Positions 36,298-45,956 of a stretch of 64,000 nt of DNA are shown piece after piece. Both the position numbers and the translations under genes were made by a program. The stretch covers positions 1 through 64,000 of the forward strand of contig JAHDDC010000013.1 of assembly GCA_020629545.1 (NCBI GenBank). The letters run 5' to 3'. Position 1 is the stretch's first letter, and the number at the start of each line of letters is the position of its first letter. Under the pieces are notes generated by a model, which was given only the letters and a program-made list of their open reading frames with translations, did no database searches and had not been told where the DNA came from. The stretch comes from Hellea sp. Its GTDB lineage: Bacteria; Pseudomonadota; Alphaproteobacteria; Caulobacterales; Maricaulaceae.

Positions 36298-37291
36298 TTT
36301 TCGCGTCTTGAATAACCGGGTGGAGCAATCGCCTCAGGGTTAGTTCATCCTCAAACTGAACTTTGACGGGCCAGACCTGAACGCCTTTTCTATATCCACG
36401 GGGCAAGCGAACATAATCCTTCTCCGTTGTGATCAGGCCGGCATCAAGTTCACTGGCGAGCATGAAGAGCTGTTCGATATCACCATCTTTATATTTATAA
36501 TGATCGGCGTAGGGAATTTCGCCGACGATTTCGCCGCCGTGGCGCCGCAGGCTGTCGAAAAATTTGTTCGGCCTTCCTATGCCCGCGAAAGCGTAGAGCT
36601 TGCCTTTTGGAGCATCGCCGACGGGTGCCAAATAGGCCGGTATAACGATTTTGCCTTGCAGCTGCGCCTTAAGTTCCTCGTCAATATCAAAATCTGCCGA
36701 CGGCTTCATCAAGATAATTGCATCGGCTCTCTCAAGTGCAGCAGGGAGCTTTTCGCGCAAAGGACCTGCGGGGAAAACGCAGCCATTTCCAAAACCCGTT
36801 TCGGCATCAACAACCAGAAGCGATAATGTCTTTTCAATTAATGGGTTTTGATGTCCATCGTCCATCACAATAACTTTGGCACCGTAAGAAACGGCAGCAC
36901 GGGCACCATCATCTTTTCCGGCAGACACCCAGACCGGAGCTGCGCGCGCGAGCAATAAAGGCTCATCACCAACATCTGCTGCCGTATGGTGTTTCTGTAC
37001 GGGAAGCGGACCTTTGACGGTACCGCCATAACCGCGCGTTAAACCGACAACATTGACACCCATGCGGCGAAGGCTTTGCAAAAGATATATCGCAACTGGT
37101 GTTTTCCCGGTTCCGCCCATGGTCGCATTACCTACACAAATAACCGGAACGCCGGGATCATAACTTTCTGTGGTTTTAATCCGCCGCGCTGCCGCCCAGC
37201 CATAAATCCACGAAAACGGCGAAAGTAATAGACGTATCATTGGGGCTGAATCTCGTCCGTCGCGGTGATTCCAGAATTCAGGAGGTCTCAA
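36290..37291 (-). CDS. lpxK: Tetraacyldisaccharide 4'-kinase
   Basis: Phosphorylates the 4' position of the lipid A disaccharide at the inner membrane. The P-loop is GNATMGGTGKTPVAI near residue 38; MDDGHQNP and GIGRPNKFFDSL follow. I place the start at TTG 37291 (reading LRPPEFWNHRDG): an AGGAGG lies 6 bases upstream and the codon overlaps the waaA stop as TTGA. The longer frame to 37336 would run inside waaA. This gives 333 residues, the usual size. Confidence 0.92.
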   Translation of the reverse strand: MRPPEFWNHRDGRDSAPMIRLLLSPFSWIYGWAAARRIKTTESYDPGVPVICVGNATMGGTGKTPVAIYLLQSLRRMGVNVVGLTRGYGGTVKGPLPVQKHHTAADVGDEPLLLARAAPVWVSAGKDDGARAAVSYGAKVIVMDDGHQNPLIEKTLSLLVVDAETGFGNGCVFPAGPLREKLPAALERADAIILMKPSADFDIDEELKAQLQGKIVIPAYLAPVGDAPKGKLYAFAGIGRPNKFFDSLRRHGGEIVGEIPYADHYKYKDGDIEQLFMLASELDAGLITTEKDYVRLPRGYRKGVQVWPVKVQFEDELTLRRLLHPVIQDAKNG

Positions 37292-38580
37292 AACACGCCT
37301 CCTGTCTCTGGTATTAAGGGTTTCAACCTGTCCCATACATAGTCAAGGACGGCATCGCGTCCGGTAGCATAGGCTTTGGCTTTTGATTGAAGATCGCTCA
37401 GCGCCTGTTTGTTCGACAATAAATTTGTCACAGTTTCCCCAATAATCGCCGGGCTTAGTATTCGCTGCGCGGCGTCAAAAGCTATCATGCTCATATAGCT
37501 GTCGGCAAAGCTTGAAATATGGGCGCCGGTCAGAACCGCATTATCTAATCGCGCGGGTTCGAGTGGATTATGGCCGGCCATACCCTCAAGCAAAGATCCG
37601 CAAACAAAAGTAAGCTTCGATAATCTGAAAGCTAGGCCCATTTCGCCAATCGTATCGAACAAAAATACCTGAGTATTGCGTGTGATAGGGTCGTTCGAAG
37701 AACGTGTCACATAAACAAGATCATGTTGTTTCAAAAGCTCTTGGATTTCGTTGCTGCGTTCAGGATGACGCGGCGCGAGAATTAACAAACTGGATTTGAA
37801 GCGCGTCAAGACTTCCAAGTGAGCCTTGATGATGAGTTCGTCCTCGCCTTTATGGGTGCTGGCGGCACACCAGATTGCACGGCGCGCCGTTTCGCTTTTA
37901 ACTTTTTTAAGATCCTCAGGATTAACAGATAAAGGCTCTGCTGCGTCTTTAAGGTTTCCGGCTGCCTCTACGGTACGATCCAGAATCCAAGATAACCCTT
38001 TTGACGTGGATGTGTCTGCTGCGAGGATGAGATCAAATGCGCCGATCAAAGCCTGAGCGCTCTTTTTACGTTTGCTCCATCCTTCTAGCGATTTTTCGCT
38101 AAAGCGGGCGTTCAAAAGGGCCATCGGAATACCGCGCGCTTTGGTTTTGCGGATCATATTTGGCCAGATTTCAGACTCGGCCCAAATTGCCATATCGGGC
38201 TTCCAATGATCCAAAAAACGCGTGATGGCTTTGGGGTAATCCAATGGGACAAATTGATGAACGGCTCGAGTTGGTAAATGTTTAGATAAAATTTCGGCTG
38301 ACGTAATGGTTCCGCTCGTGATCAGCACATTAGCCCTCGGCCTTTTCTCCAAAAGGCGTTTTATCACTGGCATTAACATCAGACATTCACCGACACTGGC
38401 CGCGTGCATCCAGATCAGTTGTCCTGTGGGGCGAGGAATATCAGTTTCGCCATGACGCTCGGCCATTCGAGCTGGATCTTCTTTGCCTTGTTTCTGGCGG
38501 CGTTTCAGAAGCAAAGGGGTAAGCGGTCCAAGGGCACGCGTGGCGACGCCATAGCTTTTTATAAGTGGTGTTTCGGTCAT
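37288..38580 (-). CDS. waaA: 3-deoxy-D-manno-octulosonic acid (Kdo) transferase
   Basis: Transfers Kdo to lipid IVA, the first step of LPS core assembly. It has 430 residues of the GT-B type glycosyltransferase 30 family. Signatures are WMHAASVGECLMLMPVI near residue 55, WAESEIWPNMI near 131, ARFSEKSLEGW, and the C-terminal nucleotide-binding region with GSLLEGMAGHNPLEPA. It overlaps the DUF374 gene by 4 bases (ATGA) and lpxK by 4. Confidence 0.95.
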   Translation of the reverse strand: MTETPLIKSYGVATRALGPLTPLLLKRRQKQGKEDPARMAERHGETDIPRPTGQLIWMHAASVGECLMLMPVIKRLLEKRPRANVLITSGTITSAEILSKHLPTRAVHQFVPLDYPKAITRFLDHWKPDMAIWAESEIWPNMIRKTKARGIPMALLNARFSEKSLEGWSKRKKSAQALIGAFDLILAADTSTSKGLSWILDRTVEAAGNLKDAAEPLSVNPEDLKKVKSETARRAIWCAASTHKGEDELIIKAHLEVLTRFKSSLLILAPRHPERSNEIQELLKQHDLVYVTRSSNDPITRNTQVFLFDTIGEMGLAFRLSKLTFVCGSLLEGMAGHNPLEPARLDNAVLTGAHISSFADSYMSMIAFDAAQRILSPAIIGETVTNLLSNKQALSDLQSKAKAYATGRDAVLDYVWDRLKPLIPETGGVF

Positions 38581-39308
38581 GAACGCGCGTCTCTCGTCAT
38601 GTCAGGCGCAATCGGATCATGGCCAAGTCGCCGGTCTGCATCTGAGAGGAAAATGTTCATTTCGTTTTCGATCTGGTCTTTGTATTTTTGAATATCCCGG
38701 TCGCTGGCATCGCTCGGCACATAAAGAGGTGTTCCCCATATGATGACGCCCCGGCCAAAGGGCAAGGGCAGAACGAACCGGTCCCAGGATTTAAACTGGA
38801 TTCTGTTTTTAACCGCAAAGGTACACGGAAGGATAGGGGCTCCTGTCATTTTTGACAGCCGGAGAGGACCTTCGCCCAACCGTTGTCGCGGACCTCTCGG
38901 TCCGTCAGGTGTGATGACAACGCAGGCGCCTCTGTTTAAAGCTCCAGCCATTTCACGTAGGGCTGCCGATCCGCCTTTTCCTTTTTGACTGCCGGCTTTG
39001 CGCGCAGATCCACGTATGGTTTTGAGGCCTAAAAAATGCGTTGTATGACTGACCAATGCGCCGTCTCGCGATAAAGAGATCAAAACATGGGGCAATTGCC
39101 AGGTTTTTTTCCAGGCAGAATTCAACATCAAAAACCGCGAATGCCATGTCAGAGCGATAACGCCTTTCCCATTGCCAATCACGGGCGCGGACATATCAGC
39201 GCGTTCAATCGTCCAGCGCGTCGTATATTTGACGAGAACCATATAAGAGGCGAGGATGAACCCAAGTGTCTTTTGGACGGCCGAAGAGCGCATGAAACGT
39301 TTGAACAC
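38577..39308 (-). CDS. DUF374-family lysophospholipid acyltransferase-like protein
   Basis: A 243-residue protein of the DUF374 acyltransferase family, found next to waaA in many alphaproteobacteria. Motifs are LTWHSRFLML, SLSRDGALVSHTTHFLG, and VITPDGPRGPRQRLGEGPL near residue 140. A role in lipid A acylation is likely from the family and the operon but is not proven by sequence. It is the first gene of the four-gene LPS cluster. Confidence 0.87.
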   Translation of the reverse strand: MFKRFMRSSAVQKTLGFILASYMVLVKYTTRWTIERADMSAPVIGNGKGVIALTWHSRFLMLNSAWKKTWQLPHVLISLSRDGALVSHTTHFLGLKTIRGSARKAGSQKGKGGSAALREMAGALNRGACVVITPDGPRGPRQRLGEGPLRLSKMTGAPILPCTFAVKNRIQFKSWDRFVLPLPFGRGVIIWGTPLYVPSDASDRDIQKYKDQIENEMNIFLSDADRRLGHDPIAPDMTRDARS

Positions 39309-39357
39309 GCGGGCCCTCCTTGCTAGTGACGTTGTGTTACACTAACTCATAGAGCGT

Positions 39358-40017
39358 ATGGCCCTGAACCTCAACAATACGTCTGACAGAAAACAGGCTT
39401 TTCGTGATGTCTACCTTGGCGATCACGGATTTTTGCGAACACATTTTCGTAATAAGCATGATTTGGGCGGCGGGATGTATCGAGAAAATCAGCCCAATCC
39501 CAAACGTGTTGCTGTTTGGGCGAAGGAAGGTATTAAAACCGTTCTGAATTTGCGCGCTGAAAGCCCGAAAGGATTTTACCTGCTTGAGCGCGAAGCCTGT
39601 GAAGCACACGGGTTGACGCTTATAAACTTCCGGATGTTTAGCCGCGATATTCATTCAGTAGCCAAAATCAAAGCCGCGAAAGAACTGTTTGAAAAAATCG
39701 AATATCCGGCGGTTATGCATTGTAAATCCGGGGCGGACCGTACGGGTATAATGGGGGTTTTGTATCGTCACTTTAAATTGGGCGAGCCTATTGAAACCGC
39801 CATTAGGCAGTTGTCGTTCAAATATATGCATATTAAACACGGCAAGACGGGCATGCTCGATTTCTTTTTTGAGGAATACCTGGCCTATAATGCCAAAAGC
39901 CCGATTAATTTTATGGACTGGGTCGAAACGATTTATGATCCCGTAGATGTAAAGTCACGCTTTATGGCCGGTCGGGTCGGGAGTTTTGTAACGGACACGG
40001 TACTAAAGCGGGAGTGA
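39358..40017 (+). CDS. Dual-specificity/tyrosine phosphatase-like protein
   Basis: A 219-residue cysteine phosphatase. The signature C-x5-R loop is HCKSGADRTG near residue 120, with the DSP-type strand TVLNLRAESPKGF earlier. Alphaproteobacterial relatives lie beside the DUF374/waaA cluster, as this one does, divergent by 49 bases. The substrate could be a phosphoprotein or a phospholipid (as in PTPMT1-like PGP phosphatase); sequence alone cannot decide. Confidence 0.82.
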   Translation: MALNLNNTSDRKQAFRDVYLGDHGFLRTHFRNKHDLGGGMYRENQPNPKRVAVWAKEGIKTVLNLRAESPKGFYLLEREACEAHGLTLINFRMFSRDIHSVAKIKAAKELFEKIEYPAVMHCKSGADRTGIMGVLYRHFKLGEPIETAIRQLSFKYMHIKHGKTGMLDFFFEEYLAYNAKSPINFMDWVETIYDPVDVKSRFMAGRVGSFVTDTVLKRE

Positions 40018-40023
40018 TAGGAA

Positions 40024-40635
40024 ATGGGATTTTACGCAAAACATATTCTGCCGTGCTGTTTGGATAAGGCCTGCGGGATTGGGCCGATTACAAAACAGCG
40101 CGAAAAAGTTGTTCCAGATGCTACGGGTGTTGTCCTGGAAATTGGAATTGGATCAGGGCTGAATCTCCCGCACTATAATCCAGAGCAGGTCTCTAAAATC
40201 ATTGGTGTTGATCCAGATGATCATATCTGGAAACGCAGTGCTAAACATCGGGAAAATTGCCCGATAGAAATTGAACGTATCGGCCTATCCGGGGAAGAAA
40301 TTCCTTTGGATGACAATATGGCTGATACCGTTGTTTGCACTTATACGCTTTGTACTATCCCAGATCCTGTAAAAGCTCTTCACGAGATGAGACGAATTTT
40401 AAAACCAGGTGGCGAAATCCTGTTTACAGAACATGGAATGGCACCAGATGCCAAAGTGGCTAAATGGCAAAGTAGAATTGACCCGGTTTGGAAGAAACTA
40501 GCAGGCGGCTGTCATTCCGGACGCAATATTCCTGATCTTTTCAAACAAGCCGGTCTCAAGATAAACAAGCTGGATGAGATGTATATTCCCGGGCCTAAAA
40601 TTCTCGCTTATAATTATTGGGGCAGTGCGGAGTAA
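40024..40635 (+). CDS. Class I SAM-dependent methyltransferase
   Basis: A 203-residue methyltransferase. The SAM loop is VLEIGIGSGLNLPHY near residue 39, followed by GVDPDDHIW, an acidic loop LSGEEIPLDDNMADTVV and EMRRILKPGGEILFTEHG. The C-terminal HSGRNIPDLFKQAG and GPKILAYNYWG match the METTL7-like group of thiol or lipid methyltransferases. The N-terminal CCLDKACG suggests a hydrophobic or metal-binding tail. It follows the phosphatase gene by 6 bases, so they form an operon. Confidence 0.82.
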   Translation: MGFYAKHILPCCLDKACGIGPITKQREKVVPDATGVVLEIGIGSGLNLPHYNPEQVSKIIGVDPDDHIWKRSAKHRENCPIEIERIGLSGEEIPLDDNMADTVVCTYTLCTIPDPVKALHEMRRILKPGGEILFTEHGMAPDAKVAKWQSRIDPVWKKLAGGCHSGRNIPDLFKQAGLKINKLDEMYIPGPKILAYNYWGSAE

Positions 40636-40639
40636 CTGG

Positions 40640-42421
40640 TCACCCGTTTTGCAATTCTCTAAGCCGCGCATAAACCCCGTTCTTTTTGCGTGATAGACTA
40701 GCGTGGGTGCCAGTTTCGACAACTTTGCCTTTTTCTAAAACATAAATCCGGTCGGCTTTTTTCACAGTTGAAAGGCGGTGAGCTATGACGATTTGCGTTC
40801 GGCCTTTTCCTAGGGACTCGAGAGCGGTTTGAACTTTGGCTTCTGACTCAGCGTCCAGGGCAGATGTGGCTTCGTCGAGTAGTAATATTTGGGCGTCGCG
40901 CAAAATTGCTCGTGCGATGGATAAGCGCTGTTTTTGTCCACCCGATAGCGTATCCCCGTCTTCACCTATGACCGTATCAAAACCATCTGGCAGTGCCACA
41001 ATAAAATCATAGGCGGCAGCGGCTTTTGCCGCGGCGATTATGTCCTCAATGGTCGCGTCTTTATCTCCAAAACCTATATTGGCGGCAACGCTGTCGTTAA
41101 ACAATGTCACGTCTTGAGAAACCAAGGCGATGTTCCGTCGCAAACTTTGGAGGGTAAAATCACGAATATCCTGGCCATCGATTTCAATGACGCCCTCGGT
41201 AACATCGTAAAGGCGCGGCATTAAATTGATAACAGTAGATTTCCCGCCACCACTTTCGCCGACAAGCGCAATCATTTCGCCGGGTTTCGCCTCGATTGAC
41301 ACGCCGCGCAGGGCTTCAGTTCCGTCTTCATAAGCAAAACTGACGTCGTTAAGCCGAATCATACCTTCCGGTCTTTCGAGAAGTTTGGCGTTATCGCGGT
41401 CGATAATCTTAGGTTCTTCATCAATCACATCAAAGATACGTGTAAGACTAGAGAGACCTTCCTGAATAACATTGTTGAGGGTGCCGAGAGCGCGCAGTTT
41501 CGGACTCAGGATCATAATACCTGTCAGGACTGCGCCGATAGACCCAGCTGTCGCAAGATCAGCGCTGACCTGATAAACGCCAAAAATAACGATAGCCGCA
41601 ATAACCAGTCCGCCGAGAACTTCCAGAATAGGATCAACACGAGCCTGCTGGCTGACAAGTTTAAGATATAAACGAATGCGTTCGTCAAAGCTTTTGCCGA
41701 GACGGTTTTCTTCATGATTTTCAAGACCATAAGTTTTGATCATTCGCGCGCCGCCAAAGCTTTCCTTGAGCTCTGATGTAATGAGGCCAACATGCTCCTG
41801 CACGTCCTTGGCTGAACCACGCATTTTTTGTGAAATTGCGATGATCGGCCAAATCGCAACGGCGAATATTACCATGGCCAAGCTCAGCATCCAGTTTTGC
41901 CATAACATGGCTATGATCGTGAAAATCACGGTCAATAAGTCTCGGATTAAATTGGATAATACCCGGATAAGTGCGCCAGATATTACAGATACGTCACTGA
42001 CAAATTTCGAAATTCGCTTCCCTGTCGGCTCGCGGCTGAAGCTGGCATAATCCGCGCTGTGTGAGGCCGATATCATCTGCTTTTGCATATCACCGACCGC
42101 GTTTAGTGCGATCGAATTAGCCAGGATCCTTTGGGCGTAATTGGCGATGCCAGAAATCAGTGGGATTCCGATAAGGATTGGTAATATGGTCAGAGCGTAT
42201 TTTTTGGCCGTTACTATCGCGTTCTGTCCATCCCCAAGGTCAGTCGCTTCATTCACAACGATATTAACAACCCAAGTGTAAGCGGCGGTTGCGACGGCGA
42301 GTAGAGCCATAAAAAATATGGCCGCAAAGAGTTTAGATTTTTGCGGCCAAATATAGTCGCGCCAGAGGCGTTTAATCCTCTGGCGGTCAGTGTTTGTTAA
42401 ACTTGACTTTTTCTTAGCCAA
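40640..42421 (-). CDS. ABC exporter, MsbA-like
   Basis: A 593-residue half-transporter with an N-terminal six-helix membrane domain (residues ~20-320) and a nucleotide-binding domain. Walker A is GESGGGKSTVIN near residue 384, the signature is LSGGQKQRLSIARA, Walker B is ILLLDEATSALD, and the H-loop is VIAHRLS. The fusion type and position near lipid A genes suggest lipid A-core flipping (MsbA), but lipid or drug export is not excluded. It overlaps the CysQ fusion gene by 8 bases. Confidence 0.88.
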   Translation of the reverse strand: MAKKKSSLTNTDRQRIKRLWRDYIWPQKSKLFAAIFFMALLAVATAAYTWVVNIVVNEATDLGDGQNAIVTAKKYALTILPILIGIPLISGIANYAQRILANSIALNAVGDMQKQMISASHSADYASFSREPTGKRISKFVSDVSVISGALIRVLSNLIRDLLTVIFTIIAMLWQNWMLSLAMVIFAVAIWPIIAISQKMRGSAKDVQEHVGLITSELKESFGGARMIKTYGLENHEENRLGKSFDERIRLYLKLVSQQARVDPILEVLGGLVIAAIVIFGVYQVSADLATAGSIGAVLTGIMILSPKLRALGTLNNVIQEGLSSLTRIFDVIDEEPKIIDRDNAKLLERPEGMIRLNDVSFAYEDGTEALRGVSIEAKPGEMIALVGESGGGKSTVINLMPRLYDVTEGVIEIDGQDIRDFTLQSLRRNIALVSQDVTLFNDSVAANIGFGDKDATIEDIIAAAKAAAAYDFIVALPDGFDTVIGEDGDTLSGGQKQRLSIARAILRDAQILLLDEATSALDAESEAKVQTALESLGKGRTQIVIAHRLSTVKKADRIYVLEKGKVVETGTHASLSRKKNGVYARLRELQNG

Positions 42422-43523
42422 TGTACCCGTCTTTGTCCGGGTCGATTAACTCGTGGGCGTGAAGCACGAAATAACGCATATGGGCATTATCAACAGTCCG
42501 CTGAGCGGCTCCGAGCCATGCAGCTCTGGCCTCGGCATAACTGCCATAAGCTCCTACGAAATCGACCTTCTCCAGATCAATGAATTCGGTCTTGTTTGGA
42601 TCAACTAGCTCCCCGCCGATGACAAGGTGCAATAGCTGAACATTTTCACTTTCTTTATTTCGGTCTGACATTCGAGTCCCCATAAATCCAAAATCTTTTT
42701 TCCGGTCCTTGCTGGTTTCAAACTGCTCAACGACCAGACTCACGCGATCTAATAACAAAGCCTGGAGGTCCGGGCCAGCACAAATAACGCCAAATTCAGA
42801 CGTCGAGTTCTGATCGTACCGAAATTCTTCACCGCGTAAATTGCAAATCAATGCCCCAGCTTCGGTTGCTATTAATTCGGCGGCCGCAAGATCCCAATCT
42901 GATTTGGGTGTAAAAGATACGGTCGCATCGGCCTGATTGCTCGCCACCAATGCAATGCGATAGGCCATGGAATTCGCAACCCGTACATTCATTTCAGGCC
43001 ATCCCAGCTTCCGAAATTTGCGCGGATATCCAACCATTCGAGCCCCTTCCAGCTTTTTCCGATCAGATACTTGAATGGGTTTTTTGTTCAAATGCGCACC
43101 GCCCCCAAGTGTCGCTTCATATAATTCGTCCTTAAGAGGATTATAAAGCGCGCCAGCGACCGGGCGCCCTTTCTCTATAACTGCCACTGACACCGCAAAG
43201 TTTGGTGAACGGTCTATAAAGGCACGGGTACCGTCAATCGGGTCAACAACAAATGTACGCGGACACGCATGACGGGAGTAGTCATCTTTGGTTTCTTCGG
43301 AAAGCCAGCCGTAATGAGGCCGAGCTTTTTGTAGGACATCTGATAGGTAATTATTCACCGCAATATCTGCGTCAGTTACAAGATGACCTGACCCTTTATC
43401 CCAAACCTCATCGTCCTTGTCTATGAAGGCATTGCGAGCAATCTTTCCAGCGCCAACCACAGCTTGACTGATCAGGTCTAAATCCTCTTCAAAGGAGACG
43501 CATATGGGGCTATTGTCCGGCAA
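42414..43523 (-). CDS. CysQ/inositol monophosphatase-family protein fused to DUF4170
   Basis: A 369-residue fusion. Residues 1-270 are a lithium-sensitive phosphatase of the inositol monophosphatase/CysQ type: VTDADIAVN near 49, WLSEETKDD near 73, DPIDGTRAFIDRSPNF near 93 and SDWDLAAAELIATEAGA near 208. Residues ~285-365 are DUF4170: LLHLVIGGELVDPN, GAYGSYAEARAAWLGAAQRT and MRYFVLHAHELIDP. In most relatives I know, DUF4170 is a separate small gene next to this phosphatase. It would hydrolyse PAP or inositol phosphates. It overlaps both neighbours (14 bases with pmbA, 8 with the exporter). Confidence 0.85.
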   Translation of the reverse strand: MPDNSPICVSFEEDLDLISQAVVGAGKIARNAFIDKDDEVWDKGSGHLVTDADIAVNNYLSDVLQKARPHYGWLSEETKDDYSRHACPRTFVVDPIDGTRAFIDRSPNFAVSVAVIEKGRPVAGALYNPLKDELYEATLGGGAHLNKKPIQVSDRKKLEGARMVGYPRKFRKLGWPEMNVRVANSMAYRIALVASNQADATVSFTPKSDWDLAAAELIATEAGALICNLRGEEFRYDQNSTSEFGVICAGPDLQALLLDRVSLVVEQFETSKDRKKDFGFMGTRMSDRNKESENVQLLHLVIGGELVDPNKTEFIDLEKVDFVGAYGSYAEARAAWLGAAQRTVDNAHMRYFVLHAHELIDPDKDGYIG

Positions 43524-44862
43524 TCATCATTCTTTCTATCAACAGGCTTGGTGCCGACGCAGATGATTCAAAGAGTAAATCATTGGCCGGCTCAAGTGTT
43601 TTGTACATATCCAAAATATTTCCTGCGATGGTTATTTCAGAAACGGCATGTGTCGGTTCGCCATTTTCGATGTTAAATCCGGCTACACCAACACTATAAT
43701 CACCCGTATTGGGATTGAGTGACGGACCAAACATTTCCATGACCAAAAGACCTTTGCCGATGTCCTTCATCAAATCGGCAGGGCTTTTTAGGCCCGCTGC
43801 TATATAGCTATTGGATGGTGCTATCCCGGGCGGAGATCCAATCCCGCGGGCTGCGTGACCAGTCGTCTGCAAACCGAGTTGTTTTCCGGCGGATGTATTC
43901 AAAAGCCAGGATTTCAATATTCCATCTTTAATCAAATGCATTTGCCGGACATTAACACCTTCGCCGTCCCAGGGCCTCGAAGCGTGTCCGCGTTTGATTA
44001 ATGGGTCATCAATAATATTCACAGATTTTCTGAAAATAGCTTCGCCCATTTTCTCTTTGAGAAAAGATGTTCCCCGCGCGATAGCCCGGCCGTTAATTGC
44101 ACCCAGAAATGCGGACAATAATGAGGCTGACACACGATGATCAAACAAAACGGGCATTTCTCCAGACGCTATTTGTTTCGCTCCCAGTCTGGCAATCGCC
44201 CGTTCACCGGCACGGAGTCCGATACTCTCGGGGTCTCTTAGATCTTCAAACCATCTCGAACTGTGGAAATCAAAGTCTCTTTCCATTTCATCACCGGAGA
44301 TCGCCAGCGCCATACCCGATAGTCCGTGATGAGATGATAACCAGCCCTTATTGAAACCGTCCGAAGTTGCAAAACAGACAGCAGAACTGGAACAATCAGC
44401 GGTCATGCCCTCGGCTTGAGTAACGCCTTTGACGTCTAAAGCCGCGGCTTCAATCCGCAAGGCACGGTCTAGAAGCTCATTGGGCGTGAACTCCGTCGGA
44501 TCAAAAAGTTCGAGATCTGCAACGTTCTCAGAATTTGCGGACGTCTCAGCAATTCCGCAAAATGGGTCAGCCGGCGCAAGTCTCGCCATTGCTACCGCAC
44601 GTTCAGCAAGTTTTTCCAAAGATACAGTTGAGAGATCTGAGCTGGATACGCAGGCTTGCTGCTGACCGATTAATACACGTAATCCAATATCTCGGCCTTC
44701 GCTATTATCCACTTCTTCCATTTCACCGCCTCGCACGGTCACGTGAACAGAGCGTCCATGAGTGGCAACCGCATCGGCTTTTTCCGCTCCGAAACTTTTT
44801 GCCTTGGACAAAAGTAGTTCTAGCGCCGGACGTAGGGCTTCCGGCGAAATGGGATCAGACAT
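43510..44862 (-). CDS. pmbA: TldE/PmbA-family metalloprotease modulator
   Basis: A 450-residue TldD/PmbA-family protein, partner of TldD in processing of microcin-type peptides and in gyrase-toxin related proteolysis. The TldE branch lacks the zinc HExxxH motif, and I see none here. Family blocks are RGGEMEEVDNSEGRDIGLRV near residue 44, LFDHRVSASLLSAFLGAING near 214, GHASRPWDGEGVNVRQ and a C-terminal GNILDMYKTLEPANDLLF. tldD is not in the window. Confidence 0.92.
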   Translation of the reverse strand: MSDPISPEALRPALELLLSKAKSFGAEKADAVATHGRSVHVTVRGGEMEEVDNSEGRDIGLRVLIGQQQACVSSSDLSTVSLEKLAERAVAMARLAPADPFCGIAETSANSENVADLELFDPTEFTPNELLDRALRIEAAALDVKGVTQAEGMTADCSSSAVCFATSDGFNKGWLSSHHGLSGMALAISGDEMERDFDFHSSRWFEDLRDPESIGLRAGERAIARLGAKQIASGEMPVLFDHRVSASLLSAFLGAINGRAIARGTSFLKEKMGEAIFRKSVNIIDDPLIKRGHASRPWDGEGVNVRQMHLIKDGILKSWLLNTSAGKQLGLQTTGHAARGIGSPPGIAPSNSYIAAGLKSPADLMKDIGKGLLVMEMFGPSLNPNTGDYSVGVAGFNIENGEPTHAVSEITIAGNILDMYKTLEPANDLLFESSASAPSLLIERMMIAGQ

Positions 44863-44864
44863 GC

Positions 44865-45269
44865 TTATCCTGTGAAGGCTCTGAATAAAAGATAGCCGCC
44901 CATACCGAAAAAAGTCAGCACCGACAATAGCGTTCCGATGATGCGGCCTTTGCCCAAAGCATTTCCTTTTGCCATACCGTGAGCATGAAAAACCCGGCCT
45001 AGGGTAAATCCTCCGCCAAATACATGCATGAGCCAGGCCGGAACCCCTGTAAACATCGAAACTATAAATAAGCCCACGAGCGCAAAAGGTGTTGTTTCAG
45101 CGAAGTTTCCATGGGCACGAATTCTGGATAACAGTTGGAAGTCTTCACCATCTCCCAACGATGTCTTGGTTGAACTTCTAAGCTGCCCGACACGAAACAT
45201 CAGGATAGGCAGAATTATCAGGTTGATCCCCGCATAAAGCGCTACGATTTGAGTGTTAGACATAATCAT
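44865..45269 (-). CDS. MAPEG-family membrane protein
   Basis: A 134-residue protein with four hydrophobic segments, of the MAPEG family (glutathione transferase/eicosanoid-type membrane proteins). The family stretch is RIRAHGNFAETTPFALVGLF near residue 48, with VFGGGFTLGRVFHAHGM further on. The bacterial members have mostly unknown substrates. It lies 2 bases before pmbA and 11 bases after the DsbA-like gene. Confidence 0.85.
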   Translation of the reverse strand: MIMSNTQIVALYAGINLIILPILMFRVGQLRSSTKTSLGDGEDFQLLSRIRAHGNFAETTPFALVGLFIVSMFTGVPAWLMHVFGGGFTLGRVFHAHGMAKGNALGKGRIIGTLLSVLTFFGMGGYLLFRAFTG

Positions 45270-45280
45270 ACGTTGTTTCC

Positions 45281-45955
45281 TCAGCTATTGATAGGAAGAC
45301 TAGCTGCTTCTTCCATGACCTTTAAATGCGCCGCTACATCCTGCGCGCCTTGTACGGCGAATTGACCTTGATAAATAAAGCACGGTACGCCGGAAACACC
45401 GAGGTTTCGGAAAAACATAATCTCTTCCCGAACAGCATTTTTATCGTCTTCTTTGCTCAAAAGATCAGTAACCAGATTCGAGTCCAACCCGATTTCACCC
45501 GCTATTTCTGCCAATATCTTGTGATCGCCAATGTCTTTGAGCTCATCGAAAAAGGCTTTGAATAGTGCTTCTGCTGCTGCATCGCCGCTATCCTGTCCGC
45601 TGGCCCAGCGCATGAGTCTGTGGGCGTCAAGCGTATTAGGCCGCATAGGGATGTCGCCAAAATTGAAATTTATTCCTACGTCAGGTGCAGCCTTCTCCAG
45701 ATGCTCCCGCATGGCTTTAAACTTATTGGAGGGCCCGTCACCAAATTTACTTTTCATATATTCGCGGTAGGGCATGCCGCCCACTGGAACAGTCGGGTCC
45801 AGCATGTATGGCCGCCACGTGGCCTTGATGGTGTGTTTTGATTGTTTAGCCGCTTTGAAAAAATAACGCGTTCCGAGCCAGCACCACGGACAAACTATAT
45901 CGGAAACAATATCAACCTGAATAATAGCGGGTTTAGATTTCTTTGGTTTAGCCAT
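45281..45955 (-). CDS. DsbA-family thiol oxidoreductase, FrnE-like
   Basis: A 224-residue thioredoxin-fold protein without a signal peptide, so cytoplasmic. The active site is CPWC in SDIVCPWCWLGTRYF near residue 18. A helical insertion follows, and the cis-proline segment is GVSGVPCFIYQGQFAVQGAQ near residue 190. This is the FrnE/2-hydroxychromene isomerase-like branch, linked in other bacteria to oxidative stress. It follows a MarR regulator gene by 1 base, which suggests redox-responsive control. Confidence 0.87.
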   Translation of the reverse strand: MAKPKKSKPAIIQVDIVSDIVCPWCWLGTRYFFKAAKQSKHTIKATWRPYMLDPTVPVGGMPYREYMKSKFGDGPSNKFKAMREHLEKAAPDVGINFNFGDIPMRPNTLDAHRLMRWASGQDSGDAAAEALFKAFFDELKDIGDHKILAEIAGEIGLDSNLVTDLLSKEDDKNAVREEIMFFRNLGVSGVPCFIYQGQFAVQGAQDVAAHLKVMEEAASLPINS

Positions 45956-45956
45956 C

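Noticed and set aside
37291-37336. Upstream extension of lpxK into waaA
   Set aside because: The TTG at 37291 has AGGAGG 6 bases upstream and forms a TTGA overlap, and relatives start near this RPPEFW sequence.
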